From Thermomonas beijingensis (lineage in GTDB: Bacteria > Pseudomonadota > Gammaproteobacteria > Xanthomonadales > Xanthomonadaceae): 64,000 bases of DNA. Where the stretch lies: assembly GCF_020034655.1 (NCBI RefSeq), contig NZ_JAIQDJ010000011.1:1-64000 (forward strand), written 5' to 3'. Shown in pieces: positions 43,586 to 52,479 of this stretch. The position numbers and the translations under genes are program-made. Below the pieces are notes generated by a model. That model did not search any database, was not told the DNA's origin, and saw only the letters and a program-made list of their open reading frames with translations. Position 1 is the first letter of the stretch. Every line of letters begins with the position of its first letter.

Positions 43586-45151
43586 ATGCCGGCCCTGCAA
43601 CGGTTTCTGGCCATGCTGCTGGCTGATCTTCGCGTGCGCACGCGCACCGCCCGTTTCTGGTGCGTGCTTGCGGTCATGATGGTGGCGGCCTGGTGGTGCC
43701 TGCCCGGCGCTGATGCGCCGTACGCGGTGGTGATGCTGTGGGGGGGGGCGCGTGGCAGTTTCTCCAGTGCGTGGGTGGGCATGGTGCTGGCGATGGCGTT
43801 CACCCTCCTGCTCAATCTGGGCGGGTTCTATCTGGCCCGCGGCACGCTGGTGCGCGACATCGAGACCCGCGTGTGGGAATTGCTGGTGGCCACGCCAATG
43901 ACGCGGCGTGCCTATCTGCTCGCAAAATGGGCCAGCCACATGCTGGTCTTCGCGGTGATCATCGTGGCGTGCTTGGGCGTGGGTCTGGTGGCGCAATGGG
44001 TGCGCGCCGAGGACCGCGGCATCGATCTGATGGAACTGGTCAAGCCGGTGCTGCTGCTGACTTTGCCGGGCTTGGCCATGACCGCTGCCGCGGCGATCTG
44101 GTTTGACCTGCTGCCGCCGTTACGGCGCACTGCGGGCAACGTGCTGTTCTTCGTACTGTGGACCACGGCGCTGGCGGTGGGTGTGGCCGGCTTCGAGGCG
44201 AAAAGCCCGGTGGTACGCGAAGGCTGGATCAGCGATACTGGTGGGTTGCTGGTGGCCGGGCGCGACTTTCATCGGGTGCGCGAGGCGCAGACCGGCAAGC
44301 CGCAGGGGTACGGGTTCAGCCTGTTTTCCCCAGCCCCCAAGGCAGGCATCGTGCGCTTTGAATGGCGCCACTGGACGGTGCGGCCGATGGATCTGCTGGG
44401 CCGCGTGTTGTGGTTGCTGGCGGGCATGGGCATGGTGCTGCTTGCCGTCCCGCTGCTGGATCGCTTTGCTGCGCGCACGTCCGGGCGCGAGGCGCAGGTG
44501 CGTGCGCCGGGACTGGCGCTACGTTGGCTGGGCACGGTCTTGCAGCCATTGGCGCGGATGGCGTTCGGGGCGCTGGTTGCGACCGAGTTGACGGCATGCC
44601 TGCGCGAGCGCCCGCGCTGGTGGTGGCTGGCGTGGGTGGTGGTCCTTGGCCTGCAGCTGTTCGGGCAGCCCGAGGGTATGCGGATGGGGCTGTTGCTGGG
44701 CTGGCTGCTGCCGCTCGACGTGCTGGCACGCGGCGCCCTGCGTGAGCGCGACCAGCGCACCGGGATGATCGTGTTTTCCAGTGCCGGCGCGGTGTGGCGC
44801 GTGCTGGCATCGCGCTGGCTGGTCGCAGTGTCGCTGTTGTTGGTGTGCACGTTTGCAGGCCTCACCCGGTTGGCCTTGCAGGCGCCGCTGCAGGCACTTG
44901 CTGCGCTGGTAGTCACCGCCGCGTTGGCCAGCGCCGGGCTGGCGTTCGCTGCGGTGTGCCGCAATGCGCGCCCCTTCGAGTTGGTGCTGGTGGCGGCGAT
45001 CTACGCGGCCACGCAAGGCGCGACACTGTTCAACGTCCAGTCCGCCCCGCTGCCAACGCTGCGGTTGCACCTGATGGTGGCCGCAATCTCGTGGGTGGCC
45101 ATTGCCGTGGCATGGCCGCGCCTGATCAATGCTGTCAGGGACGCTGCCTGA
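43586..45151 (+). CDS. ABC transporter permease
   Basis: The 521-residue protein has about twelve hydrophobic segments in two groups (for example FWCVLAVMMVAAWWC, MLVFAVIIVACLGVGLVAQW, VLFFVLWTTALAVGVAGF, VLWLLAGMGMVLLAVPLL, VVVLGLQLFG, LVVTAALASAGLAFAAV). A large soluble loop lies between the third and later segments (about 195-260). It is the membrane partner of the preceding ATPase. The substrate is unknown. It converges with the diguanylate cyclase gene at a shared hairpin. Confidence 0.88.
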   Translation: MPALQRFLAMLLADLRVRTRTARFWCVLAVMMVAAWWCLPGADAPYAVVMLWGGARGSFSSAWVGMVLAMAFTLLLNLGGFYLARGTLVRDIETRVWELLVATPMTRRAYLLAKWASHMLVFAVIIVACLGVGLVAQWVRAEDRGIDLMELVKPVLLLTLPGLAMTAAAAIWFDLLPPLRRTAGNVLFFVLWTTALAVGVAGFEAKSPVVREGWISDTGGLLVAGRDFHRVREAQTGKPQGYGFSLFSPAPKAGIVRFEWRHWTVRPMDLLGRVLWLLAGMGMVLLAVPLLDRFAARTSGREAQVRAPGLALRWLGTVLQPLARMAFGALVATELTACLRERPRWWWLAWVVVLGLQLFGQPEGMRMGLLLGWLLPLDVLARGALRERDQRTGMIVFSSAGAVWRVLASRWLVAVSLLLVCTFAGLTRLALQAPLQALAALVVTAALASAGLAFAAVCRNARPFELVLVAAIYAATQGATLFNVQSAPLPTLRLHLMVAAISWVAIAVAWPRLINAVRDAA

Positions 45152-45176
45152 GGGAATCAAGCGCGCTTGACTCCCT
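45151..45176. terminator. Hairpin between convergent genes
   Basis: AGGGAATCAAGCG / CGCTTGACTCCCT pairs over 12 of 13 positions and overlaps the end of both genes. There is no T-run, so it is a weak or bidirectional terminator at best. Confidence 0.4.
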
Positions 45177-46227
45177 CCGTCCCCGATGGCGGCTCCGTCC
45201 CGTCCCCTTTTTCCGTCTGGCGCCGCAAGCGTTTGTCGGCGTACATCGCGGCATCTGCACGCGCCAGTTCGGCCTCGGCCTCGGTCGTGGCTGCCTTCAC
45301 CACGCCGATACTGGGCCCGGCGTATTCGATGCTCCGGCCGCCCAGGTCAAACCGCCCGGTGGTGGCTGCGCGCAGGCGTTCGCACATCTGCTGCGTTGCG
45401 TTTTCGCTATCTGCAGGGACACTGCCAACCACCACGAATTCATCGCCGCCAATACGGGCACAGAAATCATCGGAGCGGTGGCAGGACGCCAGTGCACTGC
45501 CAATGGCGACAAGGAAATGATCGCCGGCGTCATGCCCAAAGTGGTCATTGATATGTTTGAATCCATCCAGATCGATAAACGCGATCAGGACGTCGCCGCC
45601 ATCGCGTGCGCGATGGCGCAGGCGGCGGTCCAGCTCCTCCAGCAGTGCGCGGCGATTGGGCAGGCCGGTCACCACGTCGGTCATGGCATTGCGCTGGAGT
45701 TGGCTATTGGCGGCCTGCAAGGACTGCAGCAGTTGCTCGCGTTCCACTTGCCGGCCGATGAGATAGGCAAACAGATTCAGTACGCGCTCGGTACCGTCAC
45801 GCAGCGGCAGCCGTTGGTTGCTGGCTGCACACAGGGTGCCATGCAGTGCGCCGTCCGCGCCCCGAATGGGGGTGCTGGCATAGGTGGCAATCCCCAATGC
45901 CTGCGCGGCATCGGAATCCCCCCAGCAACCGGCCACGTCATCCGTGTAGCTGCGGCCTTCTTCCAGCGCGCGCTTGCACAAGGTGTCACCCCACGGAACG
46001 GTGAGCCCTTCCGGGATGATCAGGCTGCGCGAATTGCGTGAATAAAGCACATGCTGCACGCCTACGGTTTCATCGATCGTCGTCATATAGGTCGACTCCA
46101 GCCCGCTGGCCACCTCGAGCAGTTCAAGCAAGGGGCGAACCAACCCTTCCAGCGATGTTGCCGTGGTCAGTGTGTCGGCAAGCGGTGCGAACAGATTGGC
46201 CGGTGGCGGCGTGGAGGCGGTGTGCAT
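45157..46227 (-). CDS. GAF-GGDEF diguanylate cyclase
   Basis: ATG 46227 gives 356 residues. An N-terminal GAF-type sensor (about 15-165, with VPWGDTLCKRALEEG and GIATYASTPIRGADG) leads through a short coiled coil to a GGDEF domain with DVVTGLPNRRALLEEL and the active site RIGGDEF. The protein is soluble, so it should respond to a small cytoplasmic ligand or redox state. An upstream TTG would add six residues. It is convergent with the ABC permease and upstream of pyrC's divergent region. Confidence 0.92.
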   Translation of the reverse strand: MHTASTPPPANLFAPLADTLTTATSLEGLVRPLLELLEVASGLESTYMTTIDETVGVQHVLYSRNSRSLIIPEGLTVPWGDTLCKRALEEGRSYTDDVAGCWGDSDAAQALGIATYASTPIRGADGALHGTLCAASNQRLPLRDGTERVLNLFAYLIGRQVEREQLLQSLQAANSQLQRNAMTDVVTGLPNRRALLEELDRRLRHRARDGGDVLIAFIDLDGFKHINDHFGHDAGDHFLVAIGSALASCHRSDDFCARIGGDEFVVVGSVPADSENATQQMCERLRAATTGRFDLGGRSIEYAGPSIGVVKAATTEAEAELARADAAMYADKRLRRQTEKGDGTEPPSGTEGVKRA

Positions 46228-46381
46228 CAGCGCATCTTCTTTCAATTTCCGGAATTGTTCAAAAGCTGGCCGGAAGAACGAATGATATTTCCAGGCGAAT
46301 GGTCTCTGGCCGCATTTGGGCTCTTCTTAATGCAGCCTCTGGCAAAATTGCCCGGTCAGCCGTCCCGGCCCCGGAGCCTCC

Positions 46382-47467
46382 ATGCCCACGCTTGCCCACC
46401 ATGTTCCCGATCCCGCACAGGTCCCCGCGGGTACCACGCTGACCCTGACCCGGCCCGACGACTGGCATCTGCACCTGCGCGACGATGCGCTGTTGCAGGC
46501 GGTGCTGCAGCATACGGCAAAGCAGTTTCGCCGCGCCATCGTGATGCCGAATCTGCGGCCGCCGGTGACCACCACGGCACTGGCTGTGGCGTATCGCGAG
46601 CGCATCCTGGCGGCGCGGCCGGCCGGCTCGGACTTCGAGCCGCTGATGACGCTGTACCTCACCGACAAGACGCCAGCTGAGGAAATCCAACGCGCCAAGG
46701 CCAGTGGCCTGGTGCATGCGGTGAAGTTGTACCCGGCCGGTGCCACCACCAATTCCGATTCCGGCGTGACGGACTTGAAGCACGCCTGCGCGGCGCTGGA
46801 GGCGATGCAGGCAACCGGCATGGTGCTGGCGGTGCACGGCGAAGTGACCGACCGCCAGATCGACATCTTCGACCGCGAAAAGATGTTCATCGACAACATC
46901 CTCATTCCGCTGCGCCGTGATTTCCCCGGCCTGCGCGTGGTGTTGGAGCACATCACCACCCGGGATGCGGCGGACTATGTGCGTGATTCCGGTGGCGATA
47001 TCGCCGCAACGATCACCGCGCATCACCTGCTGTACAACCGCAATGCCATTTTTACCGGCGGCCTCCGCCCGCATTACTACTGCTTGCCGGTACTCAAGCG
47101 CGAGCGGCATCGCCAAGCGCTGCTGGATGCGGCAACCAGCGGCGATGCGCGGTTCTTTCTGGGTACCGATTCGGCCCCGCATGCACGCGGCGACAAGGAA
47201 GCCGACTGCGGCTGCGCTGGCTGCTACACCGGCTTGCACGCGCTGGAGCTGTACGCCACGGCATTCGAGGCGGCTGGCCGGCTGCAGCGGTTGGAGGGTT
47301 TCGCCAGTCATTTCGGTGCCGACTTCTACCGCCTGCCACGCAATACCGGCACGCTGACGCTACGCAAACAGGACTGGGCGATCCCCAGCGAGTTGCCGTA
47401 TGGCGAGCGCACCCTGGTGCCACTGGCGCCAGGGGAAACCCTGGGCTGGACGGTTGCGCTGCGCTGA
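46382..47467 (+). CDS. pyrC: Dihydroorotase (class II)
   Basis: The 361-residue enzyme has [10 protein letters not shown] (zinc ligands His29 and His31), the carboxylated lysine in [14 protein letters not shown], His residues in VHGEVTD and LEHITT, and the catalytic Asp in [13 protein letters not shown]. Class II dihydroorotases of about 350 residues close the pyrimidine ring of carbamoyl aspartate in de novo UMP synthesis. CGGAG precedes the ATG. The PAS-GGDEF gene starts only 12 bases after its stop, an unusual operon partner. Confidence 0.95.
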   Translation: MPTLAHHVPDPAQVPAGTTLTLTRPDDWHLHLRDDALLQAVLQHTAKQFRRAIVMPNLRPPVTTTALAVAYRERILAARPAGSDFEPLMTLYLTDKTPAEEIQRAKASGLVHAVKLYPAGATTNSDSGVTDLKHACAALEAMQATGMVLAVHGEVTDRQIDIFDREKMFIDNILIPLRRDFPGLRVVLEHITTRDAADYVRDSGGDIAATITAHHLLYNRNAIFTGGLRPHYYCLPVLKRERHRQALLDAATSGDARFFLGTDSAPHARGDKEADCGCAGCYTGLHALELYATAFEAAGRLQRLEGFASHFGADFYRLPRNTGTLTLRKQDWAIPSELPYGERTLVPLAPGETLGWTVALR

Positions 47468-47479
47468 CTATAGTTCCGT

Positions 47480-49129
47480 ATGTCCAACCCCTCCACGCCG
47501 TCCGGCCACCTGCTGCAGCTGCTGCCCGAGGCGGTGGTGCAAACCGATGCACTATGGCAGATCACCTACCTAAATCCGGCGTGGCATACGCGCACCGGCC
47601 ATGCGCAGGAGGCGGCGCTCGGCAGGTCGCTGCTTGAATTCGTGCATCCTGACGACATCGGCACCTTGCGCGCGGGCATGCCGGTGTTCCGGCTGCGATT
47701 TGCCAACGCGGACTATCACTGGGTGCGCTTGCAGCTTCACCCGGAAACCGACGCGGTGGATCGGGTGATCAGCCGCCAGGGCGTGCTCATTGAAATTACC
47801 GAGGTCACCGAGCAAGTGCTGGTGGAGGTCCGTCAGCGCTTCTTGCGCCTGCTGGAAACCATTGATGGCGTGGTGTGGGAAGCTGAAATCGGCGTGGGCA
47901 ATACCTTCCTGAGCCCGCAGGTGGAACGGCTGTTCGGCTACTCGGTGGAGGAGTGGCGGGCTGACCCGGGCTTTTGGCGGGCGCATGTGCATCCCGATGA
48001 TCTGGCGGAGGCGATGCGCATCGATGATGCCGCCTACAACGCCACGCATAGCCATGCCTACGAAATGAGCTACCGGCTGATTGCCAAGTCCGGCAGGGTG
48101 GTGTGGGTGCGCGATCTGTGCCGCGCAGTGGTTGAGCCGGGGCGGCCGAACCGGATGATCGGCCTGATGATCGACGTCACCCGGCAGAAGAACACCGAAC
48201 TCGAGTTGCTGCGCTCCGACAACCGCTATTCGCTGGCGACGCGCGGATCCAATGACGGCATCTGGGATTGGGACCTGCGCACGGACGTCCTGCACGTGTC
48301 CGAACGCTTTCACCAGATCGTCGGGCTGGGCGATATCGATCACGTGCATGACGGTGGTTGGCGCTTTCTTGCGCAGCTGATCGATCCCGAGGATCGCGGG
48401 CGCGTGCAGACGGCCTACCGCAGCCATCTGGCGGGAAGCAGCCCGAACTTTTCGGTGGACTTCCGTGCGATTCACGGCTCAGGGCGGCTGCTCTGGGTCA
48501 ATTGGCGTGGGCTCGCCCAGTTCGAAGATGGCGTGGCCGTGCGCATGGCCGGCTCGTTGAGCGACTTGGCCGAACGCGGCAGTTCCTACGATGCCCTGAC
48601 CAACTTGCCCGGCCGGCCGTTGTTCCGCGATCGCCTCGCACATGTCATCGCGCTGCATCGGAACGCGCTGGCGGATGGTGATGGCGGGCCGGCCGGCGAG
48701 GGCCGCACGACGTTCGCCGTGCTGTTGCTGGATCTCAACGGGTTCAAGGCGGTCAATGACAGCCACGGGCACCCTGTGGGCGACCAGCTATTGCAGCAAG
48801 TGGCGCGCCGGCTCGAAGCCTGCGTGCGAGCGGTTGATCTGGTCGCTCGCATGAGTGGCGATGAGTTCAACGTGCTGTTGGAGTCCATCGACCCCGCCGA
48901 AGCCGCCGACCGCGCTTGCCAGATTGCGGCTGCGCTGGACCAGCCGTACCTGATCGACGCGCACACCGTGGTCATCAGCGCGAGTATCGGTTTGGTCAGC
49001 AGCGCATCCGGCCTGACCAGCATCGATGCCTATCTGCGCGCTGCGGACACCGCCATGTACCGGGCCAAGAGTGGGGCATTGGGGGTATGCGTGTTTGCAG
49101 GGGAAGATGCTGAAAAATGGCTTGGCTGA
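47480..49129 (+). CDS. Multi-PAS GGDEF protein with SGDEF active site
   Basis: The 549-residue protein has three PAS-like modules: about 1-110 (LNPAWHTRTGHAQEAALGRS), 115-230 (FLSPQVERLFGYSVEEWRAD) and 240-365 (GIWDWDLRTDVLHVSERFHQ). The GGDEF domain has DALTNLPGRPLFRDRL, LLLDLNGFKAVNDSHGH and RMSGDEFNVLLES. The first Gly of the signature is Ser; SGDEF variants are often still active, but this is not certain. No EAL domain and no membrane segment. It follows pyrC by 12 bases and may be co-transcribed with it. Confidence 0.9.
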   Translation: MSNPSTPSGHLLQLLPEAVVQTDALWQITYLNPAWHTRTGHAQEAALGRSLLEFVHPDDIGTLRAGMPVFRLRFANADYHWVRLQLHPETDAVDRVISRQGVLIEITEVTEQVLVEVRQRFLRLLETIDGVVWEAEIGVGNTFLSPQVERLFGYSVEEWRADPGFWRAHVHPDDLAEAMRIDDAAYNATHSHAYEMSYRLIAKSGRVVWVRDLCRAVVEPGRPNRMIGLMIDVTRQKNTELELLRSDNRYSLATRGSNDGIWDWDLRTDVLHVSERFHQIVGLGDIDHVHDGGWRFLAQLIDPEDRGRVQTAYRSHLAGSSPNFSVDFRAIHGSGRLLWVNWRGLAQFEDGVAVRMAGSLSDLAERGSSYDALTNLPGRPLFRDRLAHVIALHRNALADGDGGPAGEGRTTFAVLLLDLNGFKAVNDSHGHPVGDQLLQQVARRLEACVRAVDLVARMSGDEFNVLLESIDPAEAADRACQIAAALDQPYLIDAHTVVISASIGLVSSASGLTSIDAYLRAADTAMYRAKSGALGVCVFAGEDAEKWLG

Positions 49130-49255
49130 ATACGGCATTGCATTCGTTGCCCGGCGGCATTTGGGGCTGACGTTTGATTGGCTGAACTGCCAGTCAGGTG
49201 CCACCGGCGTGTGTAGGGTATCTTCCCGGTTCGGCATCCCCCATAGGTCGACTGT

Positions 49256-49540
49256 ATGAAAGCCACTGTTGTTGGTCTGGTCACTCCGCATGTGTTGCGC
49301 ATAATGGATCTGGCCAAGCAGGCCGAGTCAGGGGTCAATATCGACTGGTATCTGCGCGATGCCGTGGCAAAGACAATCAATGACCTTGGCCACCAGTACA
49401 ACGCCCGCGAGTTGCTGTCTGCGTACGCCCAAGGACTGCAAGCGGCTGCCGATGATGCGGGGCGGATTCGCAGCACGTATGCCAATGCCTTGCAAGCTGC
49501 AGCCGCTATCGCCGAGCGGGAACTCGGTGCACGCGGATAA
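49256..49540 (+). CDS. Small hypothetical protein
   Basis: The 94-residue, largely helical protein (TPHVLRIMDLAKQAESGVNI and LLSAYAQGLQAAADDAGRIR) has no signal peptide and no membrane segment. No family recognised. It stands alone after the GGDEF gene and is followed by a strong hairpin at 49546-49570. The codon pattern and a plausible start context support it being real. Confidence 0.6.
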   Translation: MKATVVGLVTPHVLRIMDLAKQAESGVNIDWYLRDAVAKTINDLGHQYNARELLSAYAQGLQAAADDAGRIRSTYANALQAAAAIAERELGARG

Positions 49541-49545
49541 ACAAA

Positions 49546-49570
49546 CACCTGCCCGGGTGATGGGCAGGTG
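49546..49570 (+). terminator. Hairpin terminator after small gene
   Basis: The perfect 9-bp stem CACCTGCCC / GGGCAGGTG with a seven-base loop begins five bases after the stop codon. The following CGCTGTTTCC is only weakly T-rich. It also faces the convergent SPFH module. Confidence 0.6.
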
Positions 49571-49603
49571 CGCTGTTTCCCACGTGGATGCAACCCGGCT
49601 CAA

Positions 49604-49867
49604 TCAGGACGAGTCCCCACCTAGTCGCTGCACGCGCTCGCGATAGTCGTGCACGTTATCGTCTTCGATGCGTTTGTTGCGCGTGCCTTTGACCTCATCG
49701 ACTTTGCGGTCGTTTTCGGCACCGGTCACCGGTTTGGCTTCGACCTGGGTTTCACGTTCAAAGGCGTGGGATTTGTCGGTATTGCGGTAGTACCGATACA
49801 AGTACCAGTACAGCCCGGCGGCACCGGCTGGGCCGAGTGCAAGCAGTTCAAGTCCACCGTCGCTCAT
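49604..49867 (-). CDS. Small membrane protein of the SPFH/zinc-ribbon module
   Basis: ATG 49867 overlaps the stop of the upstream zinc-ribbon gene (ATGA). The product has 87 residues: one hydrophobic segment (about 8-28, LLALGPAGAAGLYWYLYRYY) and a highly charged tail (HAFERETQVEAKPV and NDRKVDEVKG). It could be the YdjH-like third member of a module otherwise made of an SPFH protein and a zinc-ribbon membrane protein. The assignment rests on context. Confidence 0.7.
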   Translation of the reverse strand: MSDGGLELLALGPAGAAGLYWYLYRYYRNTDKSHAFERETQVEAKPVTGAENDRKVDEVKGTRNKRIEDDNVHDYRERVQRLGGDSS

Positions 49868-51201
49868 GACGAATGCCCCACAATCCAAAGTGCGATGACT
49901 TCAAGCAAGGTGCCCACGCTGAGGGCGGTGGCCAGCAGCTTCCATTGCTGGATCGGCACGCTGCCCATGGTTTCGCCGGTGCGGCCGTTCACCGCGATGT
50001 AGTGCAGCATGCCGCCATTGGCACCGGGCTGATGGTAGGAATACAGCCAGACCGGCAGATACATCGCCACCCAACGCGAGCCATGCACTTGCAGGCGCTC
50101 TTGTTCCCAACGCACACCGCGGTCGTATCCGCTCACCGAGTCTTCCACCTGCGCACGCGCGATGGAGAGTAGCTGATCTTCCAGATGCGGCCGCAGTTGT
50201 TCTACATCCAAATCACGCTTTTCTGACGTGAAGCCGGAAAGATACGAGGCGTTCCACTTCACTGCGTTCTTGGTGTCAAACGGCAGGATGGTATTGATGA
50301 TGTTGTTGGTGTTGACGCCAGTGTTGAGGTTGCCGCGTTCGCTGGAGGACTCCAGCGGCAAATCGTCCACGGTGAAGTCCACATGCCGCGCTACTTGGTA
50401 CACATCGGCATCGTAGTAGGTCTTTTTGTCGTTGTCGCTGCCACGGGTGTATTCGCGGGTTTTGATTTCGGCCATGCCGGCCACATCGGCACTCGCGTTG
50501 CTATCCACGATCATGTACGGCAGGTACACGCCTACCACGTTTTCCGGCGTGAATTGTTCCTTGAACGCTTTCAGTGCGAGGAATTTGCGTTTGTCCACGA
50601 ATTGACGAATGCGTGCCACGGCATCATCTTTCTTGATGTGGAACGGCAACACGGCATCGGGCACCGCGCCATTGGCGATTTGCTCGTTGACGCCGAACAC
50701 ATGCCGGCACCAGTGGCAACGCGCGGTCATCGCATTTTCGGTATTGACCGTCACTTCAGCACCGCAGCCGGTGCATTTGTAGGTCATCACTGCGCTGACA
50801 TCAGCGGCGATGTTCTGCGCGCCAGAGGCAATCACCGTGCTGTTGAGTTGGTCGATGTTTTCGCCCAACCCGAACTCTTCTTCCACCCGTGCGCCATGCC
50901 ATTCATTGCGGCAGTACAGGCAGATCAGCAAGTCCGTGCCGGGGCGCTGCTTGATATCAGTGGCACCGCATTTGGGGCAGTGATTGGCACCGTCCTTCAG
51001 CTCTTCCGCAGCGGTGTCGATGGCCACCGGATCGGGGGCCAGGATTTCATCGCGCAGCGGTTTGGGCAGGGTTGCCGGGTCAATCGGCGAGCTGCCCGGC
51101 AACGGCGGGACATCGCGCGGTGAACCCGGGCCGGTTGGCATCGGCGGGGGGGAGCCCGCGCCGCTGGGGGGCAGCGGCGGCGGGGGAGTGGTGTTGGACA
51201 T
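49864..51201 (-). CDS. Zinc-ribbon membrane protein (YdjG-like, TFIIB-type ribbon)
   Basis: The 445-residue protein has a Pro-rich disordered start (1-50) and two zinc ribbons, Cys75/78/94/97 (CPKCG and CLYC) and Cys143/146/162/165 (CTGCG and CHWC). A large mixed domain (VVGVYLPYMIVDSNASADVA, KRDLDVEQLRPHLEDQLLS) and a C-terminal membrane segment (about 419-441, LLATALSVGTLLEVIALWIV) follow. In Bacillus, YdjG of this type works with YdjH and the SPFH protein YdjI to localise PspA at stressed membranes. Here it lies between the SPFH gene and a small membrane protein gene, all on one strand. No PspA gene is in the window. Confidence 0.78.
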   Translation of the reverse strand: MSNTTPPPPLPPSGAGSPPPMPTGPGSPRDVPPLPGSSPIDPATLPKPLRDEILAPDPVAIDTAAEELKDGANHCPKCGATDIKQRPGTDLLICLYCRNEWHGARVEEEFGLGENIDQLNSTVIASGAQNIAADVSAVMTYKCTGCGAEVTVNTENAMTARCHWCRHVFGVNEQIANGAVPDAVLPFHIKKDDAVARIRQFVDKRKFLALKAFKEQFTPENVVGVYLPYMIVDSNASADVAGMAEIKTREYTRGSDNDKKTYYDADVYQVARHVDFTVDDLPLESSSERGNLNTGVNTNNIINTILPFDTKNAVKWNASYLSGFTSEKRDLDVEQLRPHLEDQLLSIARAQVEDSVSGYDRGVRWEQERLQVHGSRWVAMYLPVWLYSYHQPGANGGMLHYIAVNGRTGETMGSVPIQQWKLLATALSVGTLLEVIALWIVGHSS

Positions 51202-51222
51202 GGTGATGACCTGATAGGTGGC

Positions 51223-52374
51223 TTACAGGCCCAGCGCCTTGGCTTTCAGGGCGTCGTAATCGGCTTGCGAAATCAGGCCCAGATCCAGCATTTCCTTGGC
51301 CTTCTTCAGCTTCGCAATTGGGTCGTCAGCCGCCGGGGCGGGCGGGGCGACTGGCTGCTGCAAACCCGCCATGCCGCCCATCATGCCGCTGGCCATGCCA
51401 ATGCCCATCATGCCGGCTGCGCCGCCGTTCTCGCCGGCGGCCTGCATCCCTGCGGCCACGCTGGCCTGCAGGTTGGAATTGCCGCGTGCACCCGACAGCG
51501 CATCGGCGCGCTGCACGGTTTTGAGCAGTTCCTTGGTGTTGGCGTCGTACTCAATCGAGATGATCGCGGTTTTGGCAATCATCAAGCCGCGGTCGGACTT
51601 CCATTGGTAGGCGTTTTCCACCGCCTCCGACAGGCTCTTGGCAAACCCGATCGAATCCTGCTGGAGCTTGCTGATGCGGTTGCCCTTGCTGGGATCGTTG
51701 GAGTACAGGCTGAATGCCGGCGCCAGCGAGCCCACCACTTCGTTGAACAATTGGCTGGCTGCGGCGTTGTCGATGTCGGTGAAGTCGAACACCTGGCCCG
51801 GTTGCAGATACGCGGCCGGCACAAAGTTTTTCACGAACAAAATGGGATCCACGATCTTCATCGTGTACGAGCCGCGTGTCACCGCGCCGACCTGCGTGTT
51901 CAAGAACGCGTCGTCCCAATAGATCTCCGACTGCGTGCCGAAGCGATTGTCTGGCAGCTCCTTCAGGGATACGAAGTACGCAGCTTGCTGCGAGCCGGGT
52001 TGGCCGCCGAACTTGAAGCGCTCCCAGCTTTGCATGATCAGCGAATCGACGATGCCGTCGCCGGAGAAGATCGACTTCGAATTGAGGTCGTCCGATTTCC
52101 ATTCATAGCCGCCGGCTTCGGCCGCAAATCCGGTGATCTTGCCGTCCTGGAACAGCAGCAGGCCGTAGCCTTCCGGCACGATGATCTTCGAGCCATTGGT
52201 AATGATGTTGGACGAGCCATGCGTGTTGGAGCCACGCCCGGCATTGGTGCCGTGGGGAACCGCGGCAAACAGCGCCGCGGTGGGCGGCAGGCCATCGGGA
52301 ATGGTGTAGAAGTCCTTCCACTGGTCACCCAGCATGCCGCCGACTGCACCTTTCACCGCTTGAATAAGACCCAT
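51223..52374 (-). CDS. SPFH-domain (virion core/YdjI-like) protein with C-terminal SHOCT-type motif
   Basis: The 383-residue protein has an SPFH/band-7-like region at about 55-280 (IIVPEGYGLLLFQDGKITGF, RGSYTMKIVDPILFVKNFVP, IAKTAIISIEYDANTKELL). An Ala/Gly/Met-rich linker and the last 35 residues DDPIAKLKKAKEMLDLGLIS...DYDALKAKALGL form a SHOCT-like oligomerisation motif. The start MGLIQAVKGAVGGMLGDQWK is amphipathic, as in YdjI-type proteins, and lacks a signal peptide. It heads the three-gene unit with the zinc-ribbon and small membrane proteins, suggesting a membrane-scaffold complex in the cytoplasmic face. The SHOCT end is a guess by pattern. Confidence 0.85.
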   Translation of the reverse strand: MGLIQAVKGAVGGMLGDQWKDFYTIPDGLPPTAALFAAVPHGTNAGRGSNTHGSSNIITNGSKIIVPEGYGLLLFQDGKITGFAAEAGGYEWKSDDLNSKSIFSGDGIVDSLIMQSWERFKFGGQPGSQQAAYFVSLKELPDNRFGTQSEIYWDDAFLNTQVGAVTRGSYTMKIVDPILFVKNFVPAAYLQPGQVFDFTDIDNAAASQLFNEVVGSLAPAFSLYSNDPSKGNRISKLQQDSIGFAKSLSEAVENAYQWKSDRGLMIAKTAIISIEYDANTKELLKTVQRADALSGARGNSNLQASVAAGMQAAGENGGAAGMMGIGMASGMMGGMAGLQQPVAPPAPAADDPIAKLKKAKEMLDLGLISQADYDALKAKALGL

Positions 52375-52479
52375 GACATCTCTCCGTGATTCGTGGCTGC
52401 GGGGGGTCCCGCGTTGTTCGACAAACTACACATTTCGGGGCCACAGGGCCAGTGTGCGAAGGGGGATAGACTCAAAGTG

